Assembly (NCBI RefSeq): GCF_001824475.1
Contig: NZ_MHXN01000016.1
Coordinates: 1-64,000, forward strand
DNA length: 64,000 nucleotides
Source: Phenylobacterium sp. RIFCSPHIGHO2_01_FULL_69_31
Lineage (GTDB): Bacteria > Pseudomonadota > Alphaproteobacteria > Caulobacterales > Caulobacteraceae
Direction: 5' to 3'
Positions 23,684-32,406 of this stretch are shown one piece after another. Each line of letters begins with the position of its first letter. Position 1 is the stretch's first letter. The notes under the pieces were generated by a model. It saw nothing but the letters and a program-made list of their open reading frames with translations, was not told the DNA's origin and ran no database searches. Position numbers and translations under genes: made by a program.

Positions 23684-24036
23684 GCCCAAAGGACATGGCG
23701 CTCTGCAGCGTCTTCGCCGTGGCGCTGCCGCTGGGCCAGATGCTGTTCAAGTGGGGCGCGGTCTACAACGAGCGCCTGTCAGGCCCCTTCCTGGCGCGGG
23801 TGATCGTCAACTATCCGCTGATCGGCGCCTTCGCCTGGTACGGGGTCACGGCCCTCCTGTGGTTCTACGTGCTGACCCGGGTGCCGCTGTCTACCGCTTA
23901 CGCCTTCTCCCTGATCGGATCGTGCCTGGTCCCGCTGGCCGGATGGCTGGTGTTCAAGGAACAGGCCACCTGGACCATGGCCGCCGGCTACCTGCTGATG
24001 ATCGCCGGCCTCTTCCTCGTGGTGCGCCCCGCGTGA
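23680..24036 (+). CDS. Small four-helix EamA/SMR-like membrane protein (putative lipid-sugar flippase)
   Basis: 118 residues with four predicted membrane helices. C-terminal half STAYAFSLIGSCLVPLAGWLVFKEQATWTMAAGYLLMIAGLFLV resembles half of an EamA/DMT transporter and the ArnE/ArnF flippase subunits. GTG 23680 has GGAGG upstream and overlaps the preceding stop (GTGA). Its place between a polyprenyl-sugar synthase and a GT-C enzyme suggests it moves the lipid-linked sugar across the membrane, possibly as a dimer. Assignment as flippase is inference. Confidence 0.78.
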   Translation: MSPKDMALCSVFAVALPLGQMLFKWGAVYNERLSGPFLARVIVNYPLIGAFAWYGVTALLWFYVLTRVPLSTAYAFSLIGSCLVPLAGWLVFKEQATWTMAAGYLLMIAGLFLVVRPA

Positions 24037-25406
24037 GCCGGGCCGCCACCGGCTCGGGGATGCTAGCGCGCTGGACGCTTCGGCTGGTGCTGCTGGGCGC
24101 GCTGCTGCTGATGCTGCGGCTGAACCTGCCGGGCCACCTGACGGTCGATTCGGTGCTGGCGCTGCACGAGGGCCGCTTCGGCGTGCGGACCACCTGGAAC
24201 CCCGCCTTCTTCGGCTGGCTGCTGGGCGTCCTCGACCGCATCCGGCCTGGCACGGAACTCGCCGTGGTGATGAGCGGAGTGTTGCTGTTCGGAGCCTGGG
24301 CGTTGCTGCCGGTGCTGCGGCCGCGGACCAGCTGGCTGGCGCCGATCGTGGCGCTGGCGCTCGTCAGCCTGCCGCAGGTGATGATCTATCCCGGCATCGT
24401 CTGGAAGGACGTGCAGTTCGCGGTAGCGGCCGTGGCGGGCTTCACTCTGCTGGCGCTGGCGGTGCGCGATCCCGCGCGGCGGACACCCTGGGTCTGCCTG
24501 GTGCTTGCCGCCCTCTTGTTCGCCGCCGCGGGGCTGCTGCGCCAGAACGGCCTGATCCTGGCGCTGCCGGCGGCGCTGGCCATCGCCTGGGCCCGGTCGG
24601 GTTCGGCCGGCTGGCGGCGCAGCCTGCCGCTGGCGATGGGCTGGCTCGTGGCCGTGGCCCTGCTCACCTTCGTGCTGAGCGCCGTGGCCCAGCCGCAGGG
24701 CGCCGGCCGGCCCGACAGCGCCGGCGGCAAGGGCGTGCGCCTCCTGCAGACCTACGACCTGGTGGCGGCGGTCGCGCTCGACCCCGCCCTGACGACGCCT
24801 CACCTGGATCGCGCCTCGCCCGCCGTGGGGCCCTACCTGCGCGCGCATGCCGCGCGGATCTATGCCCCGGAGCGTGTCGACACCATCGGCTGGGACCCCA
24901 CGCTGTCGCGTTTGCTCCAGACCGTCCCGTCCGAGGTCATTCAGCGCGAGTGGCTCGGTCTCGTCACGGAGGACACCGGCGTCTATCTCCACGCCCGCGC
25001 CCTGGCTTTTCAGCAGGTCCTCGGGACGCCGGCCATCGATCGCTGCCTGCCGGTCTCCGTGGGCGCCGAGGGGCCCGCGCCAGCCATGGCCGCCCTGAAG
25101 ATGGAGCCGCGGCGTAGCGCCGACGACCAGAGGCTCTACAACTACGCCACCTGGTTCCTGGACACGCCGGCCATGTCGCACCTGGCGTTCGCGGTCATCG
25201 CCCTGGCGGTGGGGGTCTTCCTGCTGGTGCGGCGCGACCCGGCGGACCTCGCCATCGCCGGCCTGCTGGCCGGGGCCCTGGGGTTCGCGGCCAGCTTCTT
25301 CGCGATCTCGATCGCCTGCGACTACCGCTATCTCTACCTGCTGGATCTGGCCGCCATCACCGGCCTGATCTACCTCGCCATAGACCCGCGCCTGCGGCGG
25401 CGCTGA
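24033..25406 (+). CDS. Polytopic GT-C/PMT-like glycosyltransferase
   Basis: 457 residues from GTG 24033, overlapping the preceding stop as GTGA. Around ten hydrophobic segments; a periplasmic-side loop after the first helix carries HLTVDSVLALHEGRFG...WNPAFFGWLLG with acidic residues in the position used by GT-C enzymes, and a large extracytoplasmic segment lies at about residues 225-370. Expected to transfer the sugar from the polyprenyl carrier to a glycan or protein in the periplasm. Family 39-like similarity is weak, so the label rests on topology plus neighbours. Ends 4 bases before the convergent sulfotransferase stop. Confidence 0.72.
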   Translation: MSRAATGSGMLARWTLRLVLLGALLLMLRLNLPGHLTVDSVLALHEGRFGVRTTWNPAFFGWLLGVLDRIRPGTELAVVMSGVLLFGAWALLPVLRPRTSWLAPIVALALVSLPQVMIYPGIVWKDVQFAVAAVAGFTLLALAVRDPARRTPWVCLVLAALLFAAAGLLRQNGLILALPAALAIAWARSGSAGWRRSLPLAMGWLVAVALLTFVLSAVAQPQGAGRPDSAGGKGVRLLQTYDLVAAVALDPALTTPHLDRASPAVGPYLRAHAARIYAPERVDTIGWDPTLSRLLQTVPSEVIQREWLGLVTEDTGVYLHARALAFQQVLGTPAIDRCLPVSVGAEGPAPAMAALKMEPRRSADDQRLYNYATWFLDTPAMSHLAFAVIALAVGVFLLVRRDPADLAIAGLLAGALGFAASFFAISIACDYRYLYLLDLAAITGLIYLAIDPRLRRR

Positions 25407-25410
25407 GGGG

Positions 25411-26466
25411 TCATTCCTCGGCGAGCGCGGCGTCCAATTCGGCGTCGATGTCGTCGAGCAGGCTCTGGGCCGCCCGCCAGCCCTCTTCCAGGCGCGCGAT
25501 GTCGGCTCGCGCCTCGGCCTCGAACGCCCGGGCCACGTCGAGCCGCGCCCGGGCCTCCATCAGCTCGGCCCGGACGGCCGCGAGGTCGCGCGTGGTGGAG
25601 GAGATCAAGGCGCCCATGTCCCGGGCCCGCTCGGCCAAGCGCGCGGCCGCACTGTCCAGCAGGCTCATCGACGGATCGCCGCCCGCGGCCTTGGCTTCGA
25701 ACCAGGCGAAGACGTCGGCTGCGATCTCGCCCGCCCAGCCCAGGGCCTTCAGGCCATCGCTCACCGCGTTGTGGCGCAGGTCGGCGGTGAGGAAGCTGTC
25801 GACCTCCTTCGCCGACTTGGGCGTCAGCTTCGGCAGTGGCGCGCCGTGTGCGGCCTCGATCCGCGCCACCTCCGCCCGCCAATCCGCCAGCAGGGCGTCG
25901 TAGCCCACGAAGGCGCGCGGCAGGTCGCGGGTATAGGCCTCGGCCGCCAGCATGTAGGCGCTCCAGACCAGAACGGACTTCTCATCCGCGAACCCGTCGC
26001 GCCGCCGCAAGGATCCGGCCACCGCCAGGGGGTGGCGCACGGGGATGACGCAGCGCGCCGCCACGCCCTTGGACTCCAATACCCGCCGCCACATGGGCAG
26101 CAGCACCGTGGCCCGCGGGTCCTTCATCAGCGGCCAGGTGGCCTTCGGAAACTCCTCGTCGAAGAGGGCCGAGGCGGCCTCCAGCCACGCCTGCTCCTGG
26201 TCGGCGTCCAGCGGACGGTAGGGGTAGGCGAACGGATCGTCCCAGGCCGACCCCGCGGCGCGCAGTCGCTCGTCGTTGAAGATCGCGATCTTCCAGGGCT
26301 CGAAGTAGCCCTTGGCGTTGTGTTCGTCCCCCGGCATCACATTGGCCGGCAGCTCGGCGCCGGCCAGCGCCAGGAGCTGGGTCACCGCCGAGGTGCCCGA
26401 ACGGTGCATGCCCAGCACCAGGTAGGCGGTGCGGGCGGCGCGCGGTCTGGCGGGCTGTCGGCTCAT
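25411..26466 (-). CDS. Sulfotransferase-fold protein with C-terminal coiled coil
   Basis: 351 residues from ATG 26466. The PAPS 5'-phosphosulfate loop is seen as VLGMHRSGTSAVTQLL (residues 17-32) and the 3'-phosphate-binding strand as CVIPVRHPLAVAGSLRRRDG. The last 100 residues (AARLAERARDMGALIS...ADIARLEEGWRAAQSLLDD) form a predicted coiled coil not normal for simple sulfotransferases; some related enzymes in surface-glycan clusters have such tails. Likely sulfates a cell-surface glycan. The open frame runs upstream to 28278 only as antisense of the next gene. Divergent from the repeat-bearing glycosyltransferase at 26599. Confidence 0.82.
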   Translation of the reverse strand: MSRQPARPRAARTAYLVLGMHRSGTSAVTQLLALAGAELPANVMPGDEHNAKGYFEPWKIAIFNDERLRAAGSAWDDPFAYPYRPLDADQEQAWLEAASALFDEEFPKATWPLMKDPRATVLLPMWRRVLESKGVAARCVIPVRHPLAVAGSLRRRDGFADEKSVLVWSAYMLAAEAYTRDLPRAFVGYDALLADWRAEVARIEAAHGAPLPKLTPKSAKEVDSFLTADLRHNAVSDGLKALGWAGEIAADVFAWFEAKAAGGDPSMSLLDSAAARLAERARDMGALISSTTRDLAAVRAELMEARARLDVARAFEAEARADIARLEEGWRAAQSLLDDIDAELDAALAEE

Positions 26467-26598
26467 ATCGCGGCGGTGGTACGGGGCAGGACGCCGCTGG
26501 GCAAGCGGTTGATCGCGACGGCGCTCCGGCCAAGGTTGAACGGCTCGCCCATCTGTTGCACACCAGCCCGCGCCGCCGCTCGCAGGAACAGGAACTCC

Positions 26599-28554
26599 AT
26601 GGCCGTCACGGCCCAAGCCGACGAACGCCCGCCGTCCGCGGAAGCGCACCGGGTGATCGCGCCGGCGTTCGACCCTGACTTCTACCGGGCGATCTATACG
26701 GACCTGCCGGCGGACATGGGTCCGCTTTGGCACTACCGCATGGCGGGGTGGCAGGAGGGCCGGGATCCGGCGCCCTGGTTCTCGGTTGAGGGTTATTTCG
26801 CGGCCAACCCGGATGTGGCGGCGGCGGGCGTCGAGCCGTTCTCGCACTTCCTGGCTCACGGCCGGCACGAGGGCCGCGAGATCGCGCCGTCGCGGCATGC
26901 CGCCCGCTACTTCGGCCAGGTGGGCTGGGCGCCGGCGCCCTGGACCCATGAGAGTTTCGCCGTTTCGGACAGCCCCCAGGCGGCCGGACGCGGCCGGCGC
27001 CGGGTCGCCGCGGTTCCGCTGACGCCCGAGCAGCACGCGGCGGTGGCGGCCGAGTTCGATGAGGCCTTCTATCTGGCGCTCAATCCGGACGTGGCGACGG
27101 CGGGCATGGATCCGCTGGAGCATTTCATCCGCACCGGCTGGCTCGAAGACCGCGATCCCAACCCCCGGTTCTCGGTGCGCGACTATCTGGAGGCCAACCC
27201 CGACATCCTCGCGGCAAACCTCAACCCGTTCGCCCACTACCTGGTCGCCGGGCGCGCCGAGGGCCGCAGCCCGCGCCATGAACTGGGCTTCCGCTATGAC
27301 GTCATCTCGCGGCTGAAGCCCGTGGAAGCGCGGATCGCCGAGGCGGCGACCGCCTCGGCCCGGCTGCGCGTCGACCCGCCTGCCCGCCTGGCCACGGCGT
27401 TCGCCCGGCTGCGCGACCTCCACATCACGCTCAGCCACGACAACTACGTGGAGCACTGGGGCGGGCTGCAGTTCTGCGTGCGCCGCGAGGCCGACGCGTT
27501 CGCCGCCAGGGGCGTGGACCATCTGCACCTCTATCCCGCCGCGCCCTGGCCGGCGGTCCGCGCGGCGGGCGAGCCGGGCCCCCTGGGGGTGCTGTTGAAC
27601 GGACGGCGGCTGGGCGTCTTCGCGCCGGAGGCGGTGCGCGACGCCCTGGCGTCCGGGGCAGGTGGCGGGCGGCGCAGCTTTGCCGTCCACAGCCTGCTCG
27701 GGCACGAGGCCGACGCCACGGCGGACATCCTGACCGCCGCCGGCTTGCGCGAAGGCTTCTTCTGGCTCCACGACTTCGCCAGCCTGTGCGTCGGGTTCCA
27801 CCTGCTGCGAAACGACGTCGAGGACTGCGCCGCCCCGCTGCCAACCAGCGCCGCCTGCGAGGTCTGCGCCTACGGGACCCAGCGCGCGCGGCACATCGAG
27901 GGCCACCGGCGGCTGTTCGAGCGGCTGTCCATCACGGCGGTGGCGCCCTCGCAGACCACGCTGGAGTTCTGGGGCGCGCATGGCGACCTGCCGGCCCGCG
28001 AGACCATCGTGCTGCCGCACGCCCGGCTGGTGGAGCGCAAGCCGGCCCGCAAGCCGCCGGCCGGCCGGCCCTTCCGCCTGGCCTATCTCGGAATGCCGAC
28101 GCCGCTGAAGGGCTGGCCCGTGTTCCGCGACCTGGCCCAGCGTTTCGAAGATGACCCGCGATACGAGTTCCTCCACCTGGGCGGCGCCCCCGACCCCTCG
28201 GCGCCGGCGGCGTTCCACAGGGTCGTGGTAACGGCCGAGCAGCCCCGCGCCATGCAGGAGACGCTGGAAGCGCTGCAACCGGACGCCGCGCTGATCTGGC
28301 CCCTGTGCCGCGAGACCTTTTCCTTCACCGCCTACGAGGCGGCGGCGGCGGGGGCCGCCGTCCTGACGGGGCCCGACAGCGGCAACGTGGCCGCCTTCGC
28401 CGCCGACCCGGCCATCGGTCGCGTGCTGGCCGACGAGGACGTGCTTGCGGCCGCCTTCGCCTCGGGCGAGATCTTGGCGCTCGGCCGCGGGCCGCGGCGC
28501 GCGAAGCTGTACGACCTGGCCTACAGCGACATGACCGGGGAGCTGGTCTCGTGA
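26599..28554 (+). CDS. Glycosyltransferase with four N-terminal N-P-D-V repeats
   Basis: 651 residues. Residues about 20-240 hold four roughly 38-residue units with the pattern F-D/S-x3-Y-x3-N-P-D-V-x3-G-x2-P-x2-H-[FY]-x3-G-x3-[GD]-R (for example FDEAFYLALNPDVATAGMDP). The rest is a GT-B-like glycosyltransferase: ITLSHDNYVEHWGGLQ near the domain start, FFWLHDFASLCVGFHLL, and the nucleotide-sugar end CRETFSFTAYEAAAAGAAVLTG, equivalent to the E-x7-E motif of GT4 enzymes. A Cys-rich segment (DCAA...ACEVCAYG) is conserved with the next gene. ATG 26599 (GGAAC upstream) begins just before the first repeat. It is a tandem paralogue of the following gene. Confidence 0.85.
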   Translation: MAVTAQADERPPSAEAHRVIAPAFDPDFYRAIYTDLPADMGPLWHYRMAGWQEGRDPAPWFSVEGYFAANPDVAAAGVEPFSHFLAHGRHEGREIAPSRHAARYFGQVGWAPAPWTHESFAVSDSPQAAGRGRRRVAAVPLTPEQHAAVAAEFDEAFYLALNPDVATAGMDPLEHFIRTGWLEDRDPNPRFSVRDYLEANPDILAANLNPFAHYLVAGRAEGRSPRHELGFRYDVISRLKPVEARIAEAATASARLRVDPPARLATAFARLRDLHITLSHDNYVEHWGGLQFCVRREADAFAARGVDHLHLYPAAPWPAVRAAGEPGPLGVLLNGRRLGVFAPEAVRDALASGAGGGRRSFAVHSLLGHEADATADILTAAGLREGFFWLHDFASLCVGFHLLRNDVEDCAAPLPTSAACEVCAYGTQRARHIEGHRRLFERLSITAVAPSQTTLEFWGAHGDLPARETIVLPHARLVERKPARKPPAGRPFRLAYLGMPTPLKGWPVFRDLAQRFEDDPRYEFLHLGGAPDPSAPAAFHRVVVTAEQPRAMQETLEALQPDAALIWPLCRETFSFTAYEAAAAGAAVLTGPDSGNVAAFAADPAIGRVLADEDVLAAAFASGEILALGRGPRRAKLYDLAYSDMTGELVS

Positions 28555-30149
28555 AGCGGCTGCTGGCCGCCGCCGTGCCGATGCGCCTGCGCGGCCGCCT
28601 GCGCCGGTTGCAGCCGGAGCACGCCATCGCTGCGCGCGCCTTCGACGCGGTCTTCTACCTCAAGACCTATCCGGATGTGGGCGAGGTGGGGGCGGACCCC
28701 CTCGATCATTTCATGACCTATGGCTGGCGGGAGGGTCGCGATCCCTCGCCCGACTTCTCGGTGAGCGCCTACCTCGAGGCGTTTCCGGAGGTGGCGGAGC
28801 AAGGCGCCAATCCCTTCGTCCACTGGATAACCAGCGGTCGACCCCGCGCCGTGCGGCCGGAGTCGCCGCAGGGGTTCCGCTATGACGTGATCGCGCGGCT
28901 GAAGCCGGTGGAGGCGCGCATCCCCACGGCGCGCGATGCGGCGGCGCCCAGGTCCGATCTGACCGCGGCGTTCGCGGTCTCGCGGGGAGGATTGGCCCGG
29001 CTGCACGTCACCTTCAGCCACGACGACTACAGCGCCAACCTGGGCGGGCTCCAGCTTTCCATCGGCCGGGAGGCGGCGCGGCTGGCGGAACAGGGTCGCG
29101 ACCACCTGCACCTGTACCCGTCCCGGCCCTGGCCGGTGGTCCGCACCGCGGCCGATCCCGGCGTGCTGGGTGTCGTCTGGAATGGCGCGCCCGTGGGGCT
29201 GTTCGACCCCGCCGACATCGCCGCCGCCCTATCCGCCGCGGCCGCTGCCGACGAGGGACGCAGCTTCGCCATCCACAGCCTGCTGGGCCATGCGGCCGAG
29301 GAGACGGCGGACATCCTGGCGGCGGCCGGGCTGAGGGAAGGGGTGTTCTGGCTGCATGACTTCGCCAGCCTCTGCGCGGGCTTCCATCTGCTGCGCGACG
29401 ACGTGCAGGACTGCGCCGCCCCGCCCCCGGACAGCGCCGCCTGCAACGTCTGCGTCTACGGCCCTTGGCGCGGACGGCACCTCTCAGAGCATGCACGGCT
29501 GTTCGAGCGCCTGAGCCTGACGGTGGCCGCGCCGTCCAGGGCGACGCTGGAACTGTGGCAGGCGTCGACGACGCTCCCCGCCGCGCGAACGGTCGTCCTG
29601 CCGCACGCAACACTCGTGGAGCGCGGCCGAGTGCCTGCCACGCCGTCCGACCGGCCGCTGAGGGTGGCCTATGCGGGCCTGCCGGTGGGGCACAAGGGTT
29701 GGCCGGTGTTCCAGGCGCTGGCGCGGCGGTTCGCCGACGATCGGCGCTACGAGTTCCATCACTTGGGCGCCCGGGGCGACGCCAGCCTGCCGGCGACCTT
29801 CCGACCGGTGAGCGCCGGCGCCGACCATCCCCTGGCCATGCGGGACGCCCTGGAGGCCGTCGAAATCGACGCGGTGCTGGTCTGGCCCCTCTGTCGGGAG
29901 ACCTTTTCGTTCGTGGCCTACGAGGCGGTTGCGGCGGGCTGCGCCGTCGTCACCGGCCCCGACAGCGGCAACGTCGCAGCCTTTGTGACCGAGACCGGCC
30001 ACGGCCGCGTGCTGGACGAGGCCGCCCTGGCCGAGGCGTTCGAAAGCGGCTCCATTCTGGATCTCGCGCGCGCGCGCCGCGCCCCGATGCTCTATGACCT
30101 GAGCTACAGCGCGCTCACCCTCGACCTCGCTGCGACGACAAGCGCATGA
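28551..30149 (+). CDS. Glycosyltransferase with two N-terminal N-P-D-V-type repeats (tandem paralogue)
   Basis: 532 residues from GTG 28551, overlapping the upstream stop as GTGA, with GGGGAG as ribosome binding site. Closely related along its length to the preceding protein but with only two repeats (FDAVFYLKTYPDVGEVGADP; FSVSAYLEAFPEVAEQGANP). The linker RYDVIARLKPVEARI, the Cys segment DCAAPPPDSAACNVC and the sugar-nucleotide motif CRETFSFVAYEAVAAG are shared. Probably transfers a different sugar, or acts in sequence on the same glycan. The next gene overlaps by ATGA. Confidence 0.85.
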   Translation: MKRLLAAAVPMRLRGRLRRLQPEHAIAARAFDAVFYLKTYPDVGEVGADPLDHFMTYGWREGRDPSPDFSVSAYLEAFPEVAEQGANPFVHWITSGRPRAVRPESPQGFRYDVIARLKPVEARIPTARDAAAPRSDLTAAFAVSRGGLARLHVTFSHDDYSANLGGLQLSIGREAARLAEQGRDHLHLYPSRPWPVVRTAADPGVLGVVWNGAPVGLFDPADIAAALSAAAAADEGRSFAIHSLLGHAAEETADILAAAGLREGVFWLHDFASLCAGFHLLRDDVQDCAAPPPDSAACNVCVYGPWRGRHLSEHARLFERLSLTVAAPSRATLELWQASTTLPAARTVVLPHATLVERGRVPATPSDRPLRVAYAGLPVGHKGWPVFQALARRFADDRRYEFHHLGARGDASLPATFRPVSAGADHPLAMRDALEAVEIDAVLVWPLCRETFSFVAYEAVAAGCAVVTGPDSGNVAAFVTETGHGRVLDEAALAEAFESGSILDLARARRAPMLYDLSYSALTLDLAATTSA

Positions 30150-31171
30150 AGATCCTCTGCTATTCCAGTTTCACGTTCTCGTACCTGAACCGCGCCCGGG
30201 TGCTGTTCCAGACCCTGCGCCAGCACCATCCCGACTGGGAGCTGGCGGCCCTGATCACCGACCGTCCGCCCGAGGGCTTCGCTTTCGACCCGGCGGCTGA
30301 GCCGTTCGACCGGCTGGTCTGGGCCGAGGACCTGGGCATTCCCAATTTCCAGAGCTGGCTCTTCAAGCACGACGTGGTCGAGGTCTGCACGGCGGTGAAG
30401 GGGCCCTTCATCCATCAGGCCTGCGGCTGGGGCTTCGACGCGGTGATCTATATGGATCCCGACACGGCGGCCCTCGGGACTCTGCAGCCGCTGGAGGCGT
30501 GGCTTGGCGAGCACGACATCCTGCTGACGCCCCACCTGATCGATCCCAACGACGACCACGCCGCGATCCTCGACAACGACCTGTCCGCCTCGCGCACGGG
30601 GATCTTCAACCTCGGCTTCGTGGCGATCCGCACGACGGGGGAGGGCGCCCGGTTCGCCAAGTGGTGGAACGACCGGCTGCTGTCCTACTGCTATGACGAC
30701 ATGCCCAACGGGCTCTTCGTCGACCAGCGGTGGTGCGACCACGTTCCGGCCCTGTTCGACAGCGTGAAGGTGATCCGCGACCCGGGCTACAACGTCGCCA
30801 GCTGGAACCTCTCGACCCGCACCGTCGCGGTGGAGAAGGATGGGCGCATCACCGTCAACGGCGCGCCGCTGCGCTTCTGGCACTTCACCAAGCTTGGCGC
30901 GATCGGCGATGCGATGACCAAGCGCTATGCCGGGACGAACTTCCCGGTCTACGAGATCTGGGCCTGGTACAAGCGCCTGGTGACCGCCGCCACCGACCCC
31001 TCGATCCCCGACCGCTGGTGGGCGTTCGGCGCTTATGACGACGGCCGGCCCATCGCCAAGAGCGAGCGCGTGCTCTATCGCGAGCGCGCCGACCTGCAGG
31101 CGGCGTTCCCCAACCCCTTCGCCTCCGGGCGCGGCAGCTTCCAAGAATGGCTCGAACACGAAGGCGCGTGA
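30146..31171 (+). CDS. GT8-like glycosyltransferase
   Basis: 341 residues. GT-A type: MKILCYSSFTFSYLNRARVL, DxD motif in AVIYMDPDTAAL (Asp104, Asp106), and late blocks GIFNLGFVAIRTT and LRFWHFTKLG, where the final His-containing strand is the third metal-binding site of GT8-like enzymes. ATG 30146 overlaps the stop of the previous glycosyltransferase (ATGA), so it is part of the same translationally coupled set. Cytoplasmic, substrate unknown. Confidence 0.82.
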   Translation: MKILCYSSFTFSYLNRARVLFQTLRQHHPDWELAALITDRPPEGFAFDPAAEPFDRLVWAEDLGIPNFQSWLFKHDVVEVCTAVKGPFIHQACGWGFDAVIYMDPDTAALGTLQPLEAWLGEHDILLTPHLIDPNDDHAAILDNDLSASRTGIFNLGFVAIRTTGEGARFAKWWNDRLLSYCYDDMPNGLFVDQRWCDHVPALFDSVKVIRDPGYNVASWNLSTRTVAVEKDGRITVNGAPLRFWHFTKLGAIGDAMTKRYAGTNFPVYEIWAWYKRLVTAATDPSIPDRWWAFGAYDDGRPIAKSERVLYRERADLQAAFPNPFASGRGSFQEWLEHEGA

Positions 31172-32406
31172 CGCCGGCGAAGGCCGCGTCGCAAGCTGCT
31201 CCACCCGTCCAGGCCGCCACCGGGGCGATGCTCGACAAGGCCCGCGCCGTGACGGCGAAGGTGGCCCGGCTCAGCCGCGACTTCGCCGGCGCCCACAAGC
31301 TGGCCCACGAGGCGCAGGTCCGCGAGGCGCTGACCCGCACCGAGCTTACGCTGGCGCTGACCGAATCGCTCGCCGCCCGCGCCGAGCTGGAGGCGCGCCT
31401 GCGCGACCAGGCCGTGGCCGCGTTCCGAGCGCGGGGCGCTGGCCGCCTGCGCCGTCACAATCGCCTGAGCCAGATGCTCGACCGCGTGCTGGCCCGCCTG
31501 GGCTGGCCCGGGCAGGCGCTGGTCATCGCCCGCAGTGGCATCTGGCATGGAACCGGGCGGCCGCTCCACGACCTGCGCCACATGGCCGCCTACGCGCGGC
31601 GGGGGGCGGATCCGGCCATCATCCCGCGCGCGCCGCTCGAGCAGGCCTGGTACCTTGCGAGCAATCCGGACCTGGCGGGCCTGCGCATGTCGCCGTTGGC
31701 GCACTACCTCGTGCGCGGCGGTCGCGAGGGCCGCGATCCCGCGCCGCTGTTCCATGCCGGCTGGTACGGGCGGGAGAACGCGGCCGAGCTGGCGGCCACC
31801 AGCGTGACGCCGCTCGAGCACTACGTCCGGGTCGGCGCGGCGCGGGGCCTGTCGCCACATCCGGTGTTCGACACCGCCCACTATCTCGCCCAGGCGCCCG
31901 TCCTGGAACCTGGCGACGCGCCGCTGTCGCACTACCTGCGGGACGGCTGGCGCGCGGGGCTGAGCCCGCATCCCCTGTTCGACCCGGCCTGGTATGTGGA
32001 ACGCGCGCCCGATGCGGCGGGCCAGCCGCCCCTGGTCCACTACCTGTCGAAAGGATGGAAGGCCGGGCTGGCGCCCCATCCGTTGTTCGACCCGCGCTGG
32101 TATCTCGACCAGCATCCCAACGTCGCCGCCGCGGGTGTCGAGCCCCTGACCCACTTCCTGGCGCATGGAGGGTTCGAGGTGGCGAGCCCCAGCCCGTGGT
32201 TCGACCTGCCGGCCTACGTCGAGGCGCGGGGCGCAGACCTGCCCCCGAACGTGCATCCGCTGATCGACTACCTGCGTGGCGGCGCCTGGGCGGTGGCCGA
32301 GGCCCGGCCGGGATTCCCCACAGCCGCCTATGTGGCGACGCGACCGGCGCTGGTCCGGCGCGGGATCACGCCGCTGGAGCACTGGGCGCGGCGGGGCGGT
32401 CGCTGA
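31168..32406 (+). CDS. Stand-alone N-P-D-V repeat protein with N-terminal coiled coil
   Basis: 412 residues from GTG 31168, which overlaps the previous stop as GTGA (an ATG at 31147 is possible but overlaps by 25 bases). Residues about 20-85 are Ala/Glu/Arg-rich and predicted coiled coil. Residues about 150-412 are seven consecutive units of about 38 residues with consensus F-D-x3-Y-x6-[VL]-x5-P-L-x-H-Y-x3-G-x3-G-L-x-P-H-P-L, the same repeat found at the N termini of the two glycosyltransferases just upstream. There is no transferase domain, signal peptide or membrane helix. Function unknown; it may be an adaptor or scaffold. Its 3' end overlaps the convergent DUF6270-like gene by 41 bases. 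Confidence 0.75.
   Translation: MTPAKAASQAAPPVQAATGAMLDKARAVTAKVARLSRDFAGAHKLAHEAQVREALTRTELTLALTESLAARAELEARLRDQAVAAFRARGAGRLRRHNRLSQMLDRVLARLGWPGQALVIARSGIWHGTGRPLHDLRHMAAYARRGADPAIIPRAPLEQAWYLASNPDLAGLRMSPLAHYLVRGGREGRDPAPLFHAGWYGRENAAELAATSVTPLEHYVRVGAARGLSPHPVFDTAHYLAQAPVLEPGDAPLSHYLRDGWRAGLSPHPLFDPAWYVERAPDAAGQPPLVHYLSKGWKAGLAPHPLFDPRWYLDQHPNVAAAGVEPLTHFLAHGGFEVASPSPWFDLPAYVEARGADLPPNVHPLIDYLRGGAWAVAEARPGFPTAAYVATRPALVRRGITPLEHWARRGGR

Noticed and set aside
25771-26598. Start of the repeat glycosyltransferase at 25771
   Set aside because: The added part is antisense to the sulfotransferase; the first repeat begins soon after ATG 26599.
26467-28278. Extended N terminus of the coiled-coil sulfotransferase frame
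   Set aside because: Antisense to a repeat-bearing glycosyltransferase that has clear domains; ATG 26466 starts directly before the PAPS loop.
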